64,000 bases of DNA from Heminiphilus faecis (GTDB lineage: Bacteria; Bacteroidota; Bacteroidia; Bacteroidales; Muribaculaceae). The translations under genes and the position numbers were made by a program. The notes below the pieces were generated by a model. The model did not search any database. It worked only from the letters and a program-made list of their open reading frames with translations, and was not told the origin of the DNA. Numbering within the stretch: position 1 is the stretch's first letter; each line of letters starts with the position of its first letter. The stretch lies in the NCBI RefSeq assembly GCF_008728965.1, contig NZ_VSMC01000015.1:1-64000 (forward strand), read 5' to 3'. Positions 34,430-44,706 of this stretch are shown piece after piece.

Positions 34430-37261
34430 TCATTGGCCCTTTTTTGATGTAGAGTCATATGTCTTGGCGATTTTATATTGGCCGGGCAATACGCCAAACA
34501 TCTCTTTAAATAATTTGCTGAAATAAGTGGCGGTGGAAAATCCGCAACGTTGTGCCACTTCTTTTACAGGCAGTTCTGTGGCAGCCAAGAGAGCGGCAGC
34601 CTTCTTAAGCCGTATGCTGCGGATAAATTCTACAGGTGATTGTCCGGTCTGTACCCGCAATTTACGGTACAGATTCATGCGGCTCATACACAGGTCGCTG
34701 CTGAACTGCCCGACATTGTAATGCGGGTCGGAAAGATGCGCCTCCACCAAAGCTACCGCTTTATTGAGGAATTCCTTGTCGAATTTTGGGAGAGACGTAG
34801 CATCGGCACGTATATCCAAAGTATTAAGCGCTACCTCTTTGCGCCGGCGATGCAGTTCGAGCAGCTGGCTTATGCGTCTTGAGAGCCACAATACTCCCAG
34901 CACAAGCGATATGGCGATTAAGCCGTAAATAAGGTAAGCCCACCATGTCTCATACCATGCCGGCAACCGGCGCAATGTCAGGCTTATATACGGCTCTCCC
35001 CAACAGCCGTATCGGTCGGTAGCCTTCAGCTCCAGCTGATAAATGCCTTTGGGAAGACGGTTAAAGTATGCCGTGTTGCTGCCTGCGGGCAAGTAGGTCC
35101 ATGATGTCTGCCATCCTTTGAGCCGATAGGCATAACTGACTTGACCGGCATGAAGATGGTCCAGAGTCGAAAACGCTACTTTACAATCGCCCTGATGCGG
35201 CAGCAGATCAACTTCATTCTGTTCAGTGCCGATAAAAATATGTCGGTCGCCCGCAGTTATAGATGTCACAACCGGCCGTACTGAAGATGCCGTCGTGTCA
35301 TCAAGGTCGGCCGAGGAGGTTATGATGCAGAATGCTCCCATGCCGCCCACGCACACCTTGTTGCCGTCTATAAGTCGCACACAATGCATGTAATCCATCT
35401 TAATGCGGCTGTCGGAACTGTGAAAAATGCGGAAAGCATTGTTGGTAGGGTTATACTCTTTTAAATATTGGTCAGTGAGTATCCATATATGGCCCGATTT
35501 GTCCGCCTGTAGACTCTTTATGCTTTCACCGCCCCACAGACAATGATCATTCTCACGTGTCAGCACATTATGTCGCGGCTGATAGCTATATATGCTTCCT
35601 TGCGATGTCGCGGCCCATATGGTGCCGTTTGGAGCCACGGCTATCGAGCAGTATTCATCGCCTTTATCAATAACAGTTATCTCGCCGTCTGTTGACACAT
35701 GGATGAATCCGTCTTTTCCGGCAACGGCATATATCTCTCCGCCGGTAGTCGCGGCCAATTGTCTTATTGATCCGGTGCCTCCGCACACTTTGTTGATGTA
35801 ATTGCCCGATACCGACATTTCATATATGGCATCCTCAGTACCTATCCAAAGGCGATTGCGACTCTCGTGCAGAGCGGTTATATGTTCGGCTCCGGTTACG
35901 GACAAGCAGTACTCAATATGGATGTCCATGTCTTTATGAGTGAAACGCAGGAGCCGGTTTGCGTTGACAGCCCATATGCCCGACCCTGTGGAACACTTCT
36001 CGATCCACTTCTCTGTATACGGATAGTTCTCGACATTCCGGCTGGCGTAGGATATGCGGTCGGTAGCAGGATGATATAGTGTAAGATTATCTCTTCCTTG
36101 CCATATCCAATAATAATCGTCTTCTTTCACCACGGCATCAGCCATAACCGGATATCCGGTAAGACGTTTTGTCGCATCTACAGGATAACGCTCAATCTTG
36201 TCCTCGTCGAAAGATATGATGAACGTGTGAGGTGTGTATGCCGGGACCCAGATATTATTGTCGCGGTCTCTGAAAAGCAGATCGATCACTTTCTTACCTT
36301 CGGGAAGAAAAGAAGCGGTCGATACAGGTTGCAATTGCCCGTCGGTCATATGATAAAGATAGAGGTTGTCAATAGCGGCGACCCATAACATACCGTAAAG
36401 AGAATCATATATAAGATTGAGCACAATACCGGCTCCGCTATTGTCCGGTAGGAATTCTGGCAGTTTCTTGATGTGCCAGCTGTCAGACGACAGACTGTCG
36501 GGGGCTGTACAGCTGAGGACGCCGCCACCCCATGTCCCGACAAAGAACTTTCCGCTGTGTATATCCTCATACATGCAGGTCGGATTGGAGGGAAAGTCCC
36601 ATTTCTCTTTTATGAAACTGTCTGAGACAGGATCATATTTCAGTATCATGCGGCCGGTACACAGCACACGCAGATTATGTCGGCTGTCTTCATGAAAATA
36701 GCTTCCGCTGACAGATGTGCCGTAGATGTTGAGGGAATAGTCTCCAATGACTTTACCACTGCAGTCCAAGTGAAACAGTCCTTGCGGGGTGCTGGTCCAT
36801 ATAGTGCCGTCGGAAGCCGCAAACACTATCCATACCTCGCTGTGGCGCAGTCGCTGGTCATCAACGGCATGTATCGAATAATCATGCTTGTCTATGTAGT
36901 AAAGGCCTGTTTTCGTACCGAACCATATATGAGGATGTTCTTTTCCCTCGGCAATACAATAGATGTGATTGCTCAGGATAGAATCGGACCCGATTATATT
37001 GAACCGGGAATAGGAGTATCCGAATGGCGAACGAAATACGCTCAGTTCATAACCGTCGTCACGGCACAATCCGCCACCTTCCGTCGCATACCACATATAT
37101 CCCTCGCGGTCCTGTAGAACCCGATGCACCGGCGATGTGGGGAGCAGATGCTGTGTCGGTAGTTCGGTAACCAATATTCGTTGAGCCGACATACTTGCGC
37201 TTACTGATATCAGGAACAGCAAACTTAGCCATATAGCGGTTAGCGGGACTGGTTTCTTCAT
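34430..37261 (-). CDS. Membrane-bound propeller-AraC regulator without kinase or receiver
   Basis: 943 residues: signal peptide/anchor (1-27), two propellers of regulator-propeller repeats (about 40-690, blades such as REGYMWYATEGGG and NRLWIGTEDAIYE), Y_Y_Y domain (about 715-775, YRLKGWQTSWTYLPAG), membrane helix (about 785-807, WWAYLIYGLIAISLVLGVLWL), about 45 linking residues, then an AraC-type DNA-binding domain (about 845-930, YNVGQFSSDLCMSRMNLYRK and GFSTATYFSKLFKEMFG). Unlike the HTCS at 1892, there is no histidine kinase and no receiver between membrane and DNA-binding domain, and no frame break that could have removed them. It presumably acts on DNA while still in the inner membrane. 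Target is likely the downstream GH30-susC-susD unit. Confidence 0.9.
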   Translation of the reverse strand: MKKPVPLTAIWLSLLFLISVSASMSAQRILVTELPTQHLLPTSPVHRVLQDREGYMWYATEGGGLCRDDGYELSVFRSPFGYSYSRFNIIGSDSILSNHIYCIAEGKEHPHIWFGTKTGLYYIDKHDYSIHAVDDQRLRHSEVWIVFAASDGTIWTSTPQGLFHLDCSGKVIGDYSLNIYGTSVSGSYFHEDSRHNLRVLCTGRMILKYDPVSDSFIKEKWDFPSNPTCMYEDIHSGKFFVGTWGGGVLSCTAPDSLSSDSWHIKKLPEFLPDNSGAGIVLNLIYDSLYGMLWVAAIDNLYLYHMTDGQLQPVSTASFLPEGKKVIDLLFRDRDNNIWVPAYTPHTFIISFDEDKIERYPVDATKRLTGYPVMADAVVKEDDYYWIWQGRDNLTLYHPATDRISYASRNVENYPYTEKWIEKCSTGSGIWAVNANRLLRFTHKDMDIHIEYCLSVTGAEHITALHESRNRLWIGTEDAIYEMSVSGNYINKVCGGTGSIRQLAATTGGEIYAVAGKDGFIHVSTDGEITVIDKGDEYCSIAVAPNGTIWAATSQGSIYSYQPRHNVLTRENDHCLWGGESIKSLQADKSGHIWILTDQYLKEYNPTNNAFRIFHSSDSRIKMDYMHCVRLIDGNKVCVGGMGAFCIITSSADLDDTTASSVRPVVTSITAGDRHIFIGTEQNEVDLLPHQGDCKVAFSTLDHLHAGQVSYAYRLKGWQTSWTYLPAGSNTAYFNRLPKGIYQLELKATDRYGCWGEPYISLTLRRLPAWYETWWAYLIYGLIAISLVLGVLWLSRRISQLLELHRRRKEVALNTLDIRADATSLPKFDKEFLNKAVALVEAHLSDPHYNVGQFSSDLCMSRMNLYRKLRVQTGQSPVEFIRSIRLKKAAALLAATELPVKEVAQRCGFSTATYFSKLFKEMFGVLPGQYKIAKTYDSTSKKGQ

Positions 37262-37284
37262 GCTTTAAATAACATAAGGTTTTA

Positions 37285-37320
37285 CAAAGATAGCCAAAAC
37301 CCTAAAATTTCGTATCTTTG
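37285..37320. promoter_or_regulatory. Divergent -7 elements between the regulator and apbE
   Basis: TATCTTTG on the plus strand (37313-37320, for apbE) and the same octamer on the minus strand (37285-37292, for the regulator), forming an inverted repeat 20 bp apart. Neither has a good -33 TTG. Confidence 0.5.
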
Positions 37321-37340
37321 AGGCGAAAAAAAGAGTGTTT

Positions 37341-38348
37341 ATGAAGACGGTGAATATAATTATGGCAATGGTGTTGACGGTGACAGCGATTGCTGCCGGA
37401 TGTATGACGTCGAAGCCTTATCGGAAATGCGAGGGTGTCGTATGGGGAACCACGTTTCATATAACGTATTCATCCAATGCTGTGCTTGACGATTCAATAC
37501 GTGCCATAATGCGTGACGTTGATGAGTCGCTGTCGGCCTACAATGACTCGTCGCTGGTAAGCCGCATAAACCGATGTGAAACCAATGTGACCGACTCTAT
37601 GTTCCGGAGGGTGTTTACTGAGTCACTGCGCATAAATAAAATAAGCGGCGGCAGATTTGATCCGACAATAGCTCCTCTGAGCCGGTTGTGGGGGTTTGAT
37701 GCCGGAGAAGAAATAAGCCGTCAGCCTGAGCGGGAGAAAGTCGACAGTATAATGCGATTGGTGGGAATTGACGCGTGCAGCCTTACGGAAGACGGTCATG
37801 TCATAAAAAAGAGTTCTCAGACTACATTTAATTTCAGCGCTATAGCGAAAGGATATGGCTGCGACTTGATCGGAGATATGCTGTCACGTAACGGAGTGAC
37901 CGATTACATGGTGGAGATAGGCGGGGAGATAGTGGTGCGAGGTAAAAATTCACGAGGCTCAGACTGGCGTATCATGATCGATGCACCTGTCTATAACGCC
38001 GATTCTGTAGTGCACGACGGTATGGCGGTGATAGAGATTGACTCGTGCGCCGTAGCTACATCCGGCAATTACAGAAATTATAAGATTATTGACGGCGAGG
38101 TCATGGGGCATACCATAAATCCGTTTACAGGCCAGCCGGCCAAAAGCAATATATTGTCGGTTACGGTATTAGCACCTCAATGTATAACTGCCGACGCAAT
38201 TGCCACGGCATGCATGATAATGCCGCTTGACAGCGCAAAGATCATGGTGGAGAGGCTTTACGGAGTATCGGCTATGTTTGTAACCGCCAATGATAACGGA
38301 GACTGGGAACTTGTAACGACAACAGGCTTCCCGGAAATAACGCATTAA
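37341..38348 (+). CDS. apbE: FAD:protein FMN transferase (ApbE) lipoprotein
   Basis: Attaches FMN covalently to Thr/Ser of membrane proteins such as RnfG/NqrC subunits, outside the cytoplasmic membrane. 335 residues from the ATG at 37341 (a GTG lies two codons upstream). The lipobox is AAGCMTS (Cys near residue 20). ApbE hallmarks: VWGTTFHITY, GRFDPTIAPLSRLWGF, FSAIAKGYGCDLIGDML, VEIGGEIVVRG and ATSGNYRNYKII followed by GHTINPFTGQPA. No partner flavoprotein gene is nearby, so it is probably a housekeeping gene lying between two sugar loci. Confidence 0.94.
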   Translation: MKTVNIIMAMVLTVTAIAAGCMTSKPYRKCEGVVWGTTFHITYSSNAVLDDSIRAIMRDVDESLSAYNDSSLVSRINRCETNVTDSMFRRVFTESLRINKISGGRFDPTIAPLSRLWGFDAGEEISRQPEREKVDSIMRLVGIDACSLTEDGHVIKKSSQTTFNFSAIAKGYGCDLIGDMLSRNGVTDYMVEIGGEIVVRGKNSRGSDWRIMIDAPVYNADSVVHDGMAVIEIDSCAVATSGNYRNYKIIDGEVMGHTINPFTGQPAKSNILSVTVLAPQCITADAIATACMIMPLDSAKIMVERLYGVSAMFVTANDNGDWELVTTTGFPEITH

Positions 38349-38389
38349 TTCCGAGAAACCCGTCTATAGTTATCCGATAAAATGTTCTA

Positions 38390-40030
38390 TTACTTTCTGA
38401 TACGAAGCACCGGGGCCACGCTGCGATCGGCATCGGCGGGAAGATTGACGGTAAGGCCGTCAGATGTACGCGAAAACTTCACTTTGCCGTAGCCTATGAG
38501 TTCCACGCTTTTGATGCGGCGTTTATGGAATTTTGAATTTTCCGATAATGATTTTACTGTCACGGTGTTGTCGTCAGGCCATGCGAGAGCTATGACGTAG
38601 AGATTCTTGGGGGTCTGGGTGAATCGTATGTCTTTGGATGTTGCGGCTGTGTAAGCCCCTTCATTGAAGCCTTGTGCGTTTATGGCTATGTCCGACTCGG
38701 CTATAGGTCCTTCTCCGAATATGTGCCACGGGCGTGTAGAGTATATGCACTCGCTGTTTACAGCCATCCAATCGCCTATACCGTTGATAATCTCTTCTTC
38801 TTTTTCGTCAAATGTGCCGTCGGCTCGGAGCGGGATGCTAAGCAACAGATTGCCGTTTTTGCTGACAACATCGACAAGCAGCTTGATGACTGATGAGGCA
38901 GATTTGTACCAGTTGTTTTTGTATATGTCGGTATTGTAGTGCCATCCTCCTATGCACGAACAGGTCTGCCACGGCTTTTCGGGGATATCATTGGGCGCAC
39001 CGCGCTCAACATCCCACACCAAAGCCTTCTTTTGCTGATCGGTCAGAATCTTGCCGAACATCACTGCCGAGAAATCACCGGAATGAGTGGCTTGATTGTG
39101 ATTGTAAAAATGGGCGGCAATCTTCAGTCCGGCGTCGCTTACGGGATAAAACGGCACTCCCGTTACATCAAAATACAGCAGATCGGGGTTGTAGCGGTTT
39201 ATTACGTCAAGGGTGCGGTTGTAAAAGTTGGTACAATATTCCACCGTAGGTATTGCTACACCGTTGCCCCAGCCCCACTGACGGTGAATCATGCCGTCGC
39301 TCCAAGTGCCGTAACTGTCTGGATGGTTCTGGGCGTATAGGTTCTGGGGATCAAGCCCCTCCCACCATTTGCCTTTGCCGTCTTCAGCTGTCAGGCGTCC
39401 GTCGTAGGGTACTCCCGCTTTGGCTCCGTTGCGGTCATAGCGCCGGGCCGGCTCGTACCATGACCACGCATGGTCGGCATGTAGGCTCACGCCAAACTTC
39501 AGTCCGTGTTTGCGACATGCTTCGGCCCATCCGGCAAGTAAGTCACGCTTCGGCCCTATGGCTTTGGAGTTCCACTCCTGATATTGACTGTCCCAGAGGT
39601 CGAAATTGTCGTGATGATTGCCAAGTGCGAAAAAATACCGGGCGCCTATTTTCTTATATAGTCCGACAAGCCGGTCTGGGTCCCACTTCTCGGCTTTAAA
39701 GAGCGGAAGTATGTCTTTGAAGCCTACTTCAGAGGGATGACCATAGTTTGCCACATGATGTTTATATTCATTACTGCCCTCAATATATAATGACCGAGCC
39801 ATCCAGTCGCCTGAGCCTTCGACGCATTGCGGTCCCCAGTGCGCCCAGATACCAAACTTGGCATCGCGAAACCATTCAGGTACTTCGTATTGTGACAATG
39901 ACTCCCATGTAGGAGCATACTTGCCGGTCATCATGGGCTCCTGTGCTTCCGATATGCATACTTCGTATTCCTGACCGAAAACGACTGTCGGAAGCATGAA
40001 CATGGCAATAAAAAAGTTGCGATAATACAT
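38390..40030 (-). CDS. GH29 alpha-L-fucosidase
   Basis: 546-residue secreted enzyme releasing terminal alpha-L-fucose. The signal peptide ends VVFGQ near residue 20. GH29 landmarks: WFRDAKFGIWAHWGPQ, YFFALGNHHDNFDLWDS, GVSLHADHAWSW and the nucleophile Asp288 in LLYFDVTG. The C-terminal beta domain runs about 440-546. It is divergent from an AraC regulator at 40197, which is the natural candidate for its control. It may serve host-glycan use independently of the two PULs. Confidence 0.92.
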   Translation of the reverse strand: MYYRNFFIAMFMLPTVVFGQEYEVCISEAQEPMMTGKYAPTWESLSQYEVPEWFRDAKFGIWAHWGPQCVEGSGDWMARSLYIEGSNEYKHHVANYGHPSEVGFKDILPLFKAEKWDPDRLVGLYKKIGARYFFALGNHHDNFDLWDSQYQEWNSKAIGPKRDLLAGWAEACRKHGLKFGVSLHADHAWSWYEPARRYDRNGAKAGVPYDGRLTAEDGKGKWWEGLDPQNLYAQNHPDSYGTWSDGMIHRQWGWGNGVAIPTVEYCTNFYNRTLDVINRYNPDLLYFDVTGVPFYPVSDAGLKIAAHFYNHNQATHSGDFSAVMFGKILTDQQKKALVWDVERGAPNDIPEKPWQTCSCIGGWHYNTDIYKNNWYKSASSVIKLLVDVVSKNGNLLLSIPLRADGTFDEKEEEIINGIGDWMAVNSECIYSTRPWHIFGEGPIAESDIAINAQGFNEGAYTAATSKDIRFTQTPKNLYVIALAWPDDNTVTVKSLSENSKFHKRRIKSVELIGYGKVKFSRTSDGLTVNLPADADRSVAPVLRIRK

Positions 40031-40059
40031 ATTGATAATGGTATTGGTTTATTTTGAGG

Positions 40060-40067
40060 CAAAAGTA
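40060..40067 (-). promoter_or_regulatory. -7 element of the fucosidase gene
   Basis: TACTTTTG on the minus strand, 30 nt before the ATG. No matching -33 TTG, as expected if an activator is needed. Confidence 0.4.
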
Positions 40068-40196
40068 TAAACTCTCAATTTTATTTTAGGTAAAAAAATC
40101 GTGATAATAATAGGACAAAATCGATAATGCGTGTGCTCGGTTTTTGCAGGTAGAATAATCTTTATTTAATTTGCATTATATTATAATGCTATTTTA

Positions 40197-41057
40197 ATGA
40201 TTTCTATAAATAAAAGTCCGGATCTGCTGATGCTGAATGTGGGGTATGCCCGTCATGACGGCGATTGGAATTTCCAAGATGTCAGTAGTCCTTTCTCTCG
40301 TCTTTACTATGTTACGCAGGGCTCTGCAGAAGTATTATTTTCTGAAGGTAATGTAAAGTTACGTCCTCATCACATGTATATGATACCGGCCTTTAAGCTG
40401 CATACAAATTCTTGTGATTCTAAATTCGAGCATTATTATATACATATATATGAAGCGTCTTCAACGGGAACCGGCATAATGGAAAATTTTGATTTCCCGA
40501 TTGAATTGGATGCAACTCCGGTAGATTTGGAACTTTTCAAAAGCATATGTGAACACAATACCTCAATGGTGTTGAAAAATGTTGATCCGCGTATATACGA
40601 TAACAAACACTCCCTTATTGAGTGCGTACGGCTCAATAGAGGACGACCTTTGTCTGACCGGATGGAATCGACGGGTATAATATTACAATTGATGTCAAGT
40701 TTCATGCGACATGCCCGACCTAAATATGCAATATCTGACAAGCGTATACAACTTGCGCTGGAGTATATCAGTCAAAACATCATGGAGCCTATATCGCTCG
40801 AAAATCTTTCGAAAGAAAGTTGTTTGTCACGTGATCATTTCATAAAACTATTTAAACAAGAACTCGGTTGTACTCCCGGACAGTTTATAATAGATCAAAA
40901 GCTTAAAAAAGCCCGCCTGATGCTTGCGGCAGAAAACATATCCATAAAGGAGATTGCTTATTCTCTCGGATATGATGATTACTCATACTTTATCCGTTTG
41001 TTCCGCAAGCATACATCAATGACTCCGCATCATTACCGCAACAGCTTCAATAAGTAA
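40197..41057 (+). CDS. AraC-family transcriptional regulator
   Basis: 286 residues: N-terminal cupin-like ligand domain (about 15-100, [29 protein letters not shown]) and C-terminal AraC DNA-binding domain (about 185-283) with both helix-turn-helix units ([26 protein letters not shown] and [25 protein letters not shown]). Soluble, so it responds to a cytoplasmic signal, perhaps fucose or a catabolite, in view of the divergent fucosidase. Convergent with ftsZ, whose stop lies 20 bp beyond. Confidence 0.92.
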   Translation: MISINKSPDLLMLNVGYARHDGDWNFQDVSSPFSRLYYVTQGSAEVLFSEGNVKLRPHHMYMIPAFKLHTNSCDSKFEHYYIHIYEASSTGTGIMENFDFPIELDATPVDLELFKSICEHNTSMVLKNVDPRIYDNKHSLIECVRLNRGRPLSDRMESTGIILQLMSSFMRHARPKYAISDKRIQLALEYISQNIMEPISLENLSKESCLSRDHFIKLFKQELGCTPGQFIIDQKLKKARLMLAAENISIKEIAYSLGYDDYSYFIRLFRKHTSMTPHHYRNSFNK

Positions 41058-41077
41058 GAGGCAGTCTGTACGGAGTG

Positions 41078-42436
41078 TCAGTCAAGACCGTAGCAGTCGG
41101 GGTCCATAAAGAAGCGTATAGTGCCACCTCCGGAGGGTGCCGATGTCTTATTGTCATTGCCGGTAGTGCCGGTATTGGTGACAGCGGTTACATGACCGAT
41201 ATTTTTGATTTCTTCAGCCACTTTCTTCTCGCGATTAAAAGTCGGGCTCTTCTCAAAAGCTTCAATAAAGCGGTCGTCATCCATCTGGTTGGGCAGCATG
41301 ACAATATAACGTGCCTTACCCTTGCTGTCTTTTACAAGATCAAGAGCCTTTGTGCCGTAATCGCGGGCTATGTCCGAATTATCTTCAGCGGCGTCTTTTT
41401 TGCCTCCGAAGTGTACTGTGCGCGAAGGTTTGCTCTCTTCGTCGGAGCTGTCGAAGCCGGCTGCAAGTATGGTTATTTTCACCCGTTCCTCAAGTGCCGG
41501 ATCGTAAGCCGTACCCCATATGACATCCACCTCCTCGTTTATACTGTTGATAAATGTAGTAAGCTCATTGGTCTCTCCGGCCGTGAGCGGCGACTGGGCG
41601 TCGGGGTTATAATATAGGTTGAACAACAGTTTCTTGGACGAAAGGATGTCGGTGTTGCGTAACAATGGTGAACATAGGGCGTCTTCGATAGCTTTTGTCA
41701 CGCGATGTTCGCCTTCGCCGTATCCGCTCGATATAATGGCTACGCCACCGTCACGCAGGGTGGTCTCGACGTCTTTGAAGTCAAGGTTTATTTTACCTTT
41801 TGTGGTGATTATTTCCGATATCGAGCGAGCGGCGGTGGTAAGTGTGTCGTCGGCTTTGTCAAACGCGTTGTCAAACGTAAAGTCGGGATATATCTCTATA
41901 AGACGCTGATTGTTGACCACAAGCAGTGCGTCGACATACTTTGACATCTCTTCTACGCCGATGTAGGCTTTGCGTATTTTGTTTAGTCCTTCGAAAAGGA
42001 AAGGTATGGTGACGATGCCTACCGTAAGAATGCCTTTCTCGTGGGCTATGCGTGCCACGACCGGCGCGGCTCCGGTACCGGTGCCTCCACCCATGCCGCC
42101 GGTGATAAATACCATCTTCGTGTTGTCGTTGAACAGCTCCGCTATTCGGTCGGCCGCATCTTCTGCCGCTATACGAGCTTTTTCAGGTTTGTTTCCGGCG
42201 CCGAGCCCGTCGCCTATCTGTACCTTTGATGGCACGGCAAGATGCTCAAGAGCCTGACGGTCGGTATTAAGAATGACAAACGATACATTTTCAATATCCT
42301 GTTTGTACATGTGGTTTACGGCATTGCTTCCGCCGCCTCCCACGCCGATTACTTTTATTATGGGTTCAGATGCTCTGTCTACGTTAAAGCCCGCATCGGA
42401 CATCAAAGGTATATTGTCTTCCATCGATTCGTTCAT
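41078..42436 (-). CDS. ftsZ: Cell-division GTPase FtsZ
   Basis: Tubulin-like GTPase that forms the division ring. 452 residues. The GTP signature GGMGGGTGTGAAPVVA is intact (about residues 107-122), with IKVIGVGGGGSNAVNHMY at the N terminus and NLDFKDVETTL in the core. After residue 320 comes a long low-conservation linker, and the protein ends FFMDPDCYGLD. Last gene of the minus-strand dcw cluster, 29 bp after ftsA. Confidence 0.98.
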   Translation of the reverse strand: MNESMEDNIPLMSDAGFNVDRASEPIIKVIGVGGGGSNAVNHMYKQDIENVSFVILNTDRQALEHLAVPSKVQIGDGLGAGNKPEKARIAAEDAADRIAELFNDNTKMVFITGGMGGGTGTGAAPVVARIAHEKGILTVGIVTIPFLFEGLNKIRKAYIGVEEMSKYVDALLVVNNQRLIEIYPDFTFDNAFDKADDTLTTAARSISEIITTKGKINLDFKDVETTLRDGGVAIISSGYGEGEHRVTKAIEDALCSPLLRNTDILSSKKLLFNLYYNPDAQSPLTAGETNELTTFINSINEEVDVIWGTAYDPALEERVKITILAAGFDSSDEESKPSRTVHFGGKKDAAEDNSDIARDYGTKALDLVKDSKGKARYIVMLPNQMDDDRFIEAFEKSPTFNREKKVAEEIKNIGHVTAVTNTGTTGNDNKTSAPSGGGTIRFFMDPDCYGLD

Positions 42437-42465
42437 TTTATAAGTTTGTTGAAGAGAGTCATTTA

Positions 42466-43818
42466 TCAGTCATCGGGATCGTTTTCTACAAATAGACCGG
42501 CAAGGGTGTCCTGAATACCGCGCCATATGCCTCTTGTCTTTCCGCCCTGATGGGTCGTGTCATCGTGAGTTTTGCCGCCCTTGCGTCCCGAGCCTTTTTC
42601 GTCATCTTTCTTGGGCTTGAACCCTTCGTGGTCGTCGGCAAACGGGTCGACAGCCGGCTGTGGTGCAGGCGCCGCTTCGGTACACTCAAGTGTGTTCTGT
42701 GCTGCGGCATTAAGCAATGCCACGATGTCGATCATGTCGAAACTCTGCAGGCGGGGGTCGGATATGCGTATGGTGCTCGGTATTGCTCCGAGACGCACAG
42801 TGACACCGCTTTGTTCTGCGAGAAGATCGTTAAAGCCGCGCAATTTGGCACCGCCACCTACTATTATGATGCCTGCGGGAAGGTCGGTCGATATGGAGTA
42901 GCCCGCATATTTGGCCTGTTCGATAATGTTAAGCACAATCTCCCCTGCGCGTGCACGTATGTAACTGTTCACTTCTACCACGTCGGCACCGAAGTTGTGC
43001 AGTTGTCGAGCCTTGGGCTCGGCGTTTACGGCGTCACCAACTATGCGTTTCACTTCATCGGCACGTTCCTCGGTGAGATTCGTGGCCATTATATCGCGTG
43101 TGATGTTGCGCGAGCCTATGGGTAGAGTGGCAAGATAGTGTAGCGCTCCGTTTTTATATACCGATACGGTTGTTGTCTCGGCTCCGAAGTCGACGAGCAT
43201 GCATCCGAGTTTCTTCTCGTCGGTTGTCACGACAAGATCGGCTATGACATTCTGCCTTACGTATGTGCCTTTTATAGAAAGTTGCTGGCGCTCAGAAAGG
43301 GCTATGTCAAAGTTGCGCAATATCTTTGGCTTGCATGTTATAAGATTTATGTCGGCCCTTATGCTTTTACCGAGAGTGCCTACCGGGTTGGAACATTCGA
43401 GATTGTCTACTACAAATTCACGCGGACACACGTCAATCACGCTACGGTCTGACAGGCCGCACTGCTTGGCCTCTTCGTTGATCTGCGCTATAATCTGTGC
43501 GGTTATTGCGGTCTCGACGTCATACTGTCTTACAACCTGTCGAGAAGTAGTCATCGTAGACCTTCCTCCGATGGATATGTATACACCCTTTATTTTTCGC
43601 GGATGTATATTCTGGTAGTTCTCGAGCTTGCGCATAAGAGACTTCACCCGGTTGCTTACCTCCTCGACATTCTGTATGGTACCGTACCGCACAATCTCCA
43701 CGGCATAGTCATCCTCTACGGCAAGCAGGGTAAGTACACCATCGTCGTTTACTGTTCCGACGGCCGCTCTTATGTGTGAGCTTCCGATCTCCAAGGCTAC
43801 GATATATTTCTGTTCCAT
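42466..43818 (-). CDS. ftsA: Cell-division protein FtsA
   Basis: Actin-like ATPase that ties FtsZ to the membrane. 450 residues. Phosphate loops IVALEIGSSHIRAAVG and MLVDFGAETTTVSVY, adenosine motif GIIIVGGGAKLRGF. The C terminus has a Pro/Asp/Lys-rich linker (about 385-430) and then GIWRGIQDTLAGLF, the amphipathic membrane-targeting helix. Located between ftsQ and ftsZ. Confidence 0.97.
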   Translation of the reverse strand: MEQKYIVALEIGSSHIRAAVGTVNDDGVLTLLAVEDDYAVEIVRYGTIQNVEEVSNRVKSLMRKLENYQNIHPRKIKGVYISIGGRSTMTTSRQVVRQYDVETAITAQIIAQINEEAKQCGLSDRSVIDVCPREFVVDNLECSNPVGTLGKSIRADINLITCKPKILRNFDIALSERQQLSIKGTYVRQNVIADLVVTTDEKKLGCMLVDFGAETTTVSVYKNGALHYLATLPIGSRNITRDIMATNLTEERADEVKRIVGDAVNAEPKARQLHNFGADVVEVNSYIRARAGEIVLNIIEQAKYAGYSISTDLPAGIIIVGGGAKLRGFNDLLAEQSGVTVRLGAIPSTIRISDPRLQSFDMIDIVALLNAAAQNTLECTEAAPAPQPAVDPFADDHEGFKPKKDDEKGSGRKGGKTHDDTTHQGGKTRGIWRGIQDTLAGLFVENDPDD

Positions 43819-43836
43819 TTAATATGACGTATAATT

Positions 43837-44706
43837 TTAATTACTTTTTTTATTACCGGCTGTCTTTTTGTGCTCCACGGCTACTCCGGCGCTGTCGCCG
43901 ACAAGCATGGTGCCAATGTCGGGCAGCTCTTTTTCAGCGTCAAGATCGACTGCGCTTATTGCATGGTGAAGTCGTTTTACGCGTCGTGTGGCTACAAGCT
44001 GTCCTCCCCATTTTACAGTCAGGGTGTCATAAAAGTCCCATCCTTTTACGGGCAATATCTCTTTGTAGGCTCTTTTAAGCCGGTAAAACTTGTTGTCAAG
44101 GTCGTCCATGTCGCCTATGTTGATGACATGTCCGTGTATAAGCGGTATTAGGATTATGTTGCGGCGGTCCTCGACCTTGATGTGGGTTATCAGCGAGCAC
44201 CAAGTGGAGTCGTTGTCGATATATCGTACCAGAGGCAGGATATCGCGGGGATGAAACAACGAGTCAAAGCGGCCTGAAATGACCGGGACATCGGTGTGAT
44301 AACGGGCGTTGGCCGATATACGCTTGCCGTCCTTGTTTATGTAATAGGACCGGTCGTGCTCGAATATACGGGCTACAGGGTGGAGCGGATCCACCTCGAT
44401 AAGCACGCGGCCGTCGGTAGTTGTGACACACCGCACCGACTCGATTTTGTCTATGGTCGACAGTATGTTTTCAATACTGTCGATGTTTATGCCTTTAAGC
44501 AGCATGCCCGGCGCGCGGTCGGGCAAGTCGCCTATTTCACGCGCTATCTCCCGTGCTGTCACAAACCGAGTGCCCACGGTGTCGGTGACCCGGATGTCAA
44601 CACCCGAGCATCGAGCCGCGTCAGCCTGCGTACGTGACCACGATACGGCCACGACCACATAGGCCAGCAATAAGACGGTTATAACACAGCGCAGAATCTT
44701 GTTCAT
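43837..44706 (-). CDS. ftsQ: Cell-division protein FtsQ
   Basis: Single-pass membrane protein linking early and late division proteins. The ATG at 44706 shares ATGA with the murC stop, which fixes the start (289 residues). The N-terminal helix MNKILRCVITVLLLAYVVVAVSW has almost no cytoplasmic tail. A POTRA-like part follows (VTAREIAREIGDLPDRAPGMLLKGINIDSIENIL), then the beta domain ending with Lys-rich tail KKTAGNKKSN. Confidence 0.92.
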   Translation of the reverse strand: MNKILRCVITVLLLAYVVVAVSWSRTQADAARCSGVDIRVTDTVGTRFVTAREIAREIGDLPDRAPGMLLKGINIDSIENILSTIDKIESVRCVTTTDGRVLIEVDPLHPVARIFEHDRSYYINKDGKRISANARYHTDVPVISGRFDSLFHPRDILPLVRYIDNDSTWCSLITHIKVEDRRNIILIPLIHGHVINIGDMDDLDNKFYRLKRAYKEILPVKGWDFYDTLTVKWGGQLVATRRVKRLHHAISAVDLDAEKELPDIGTMLVGDSAGVAVEHKKTAGNKKSN

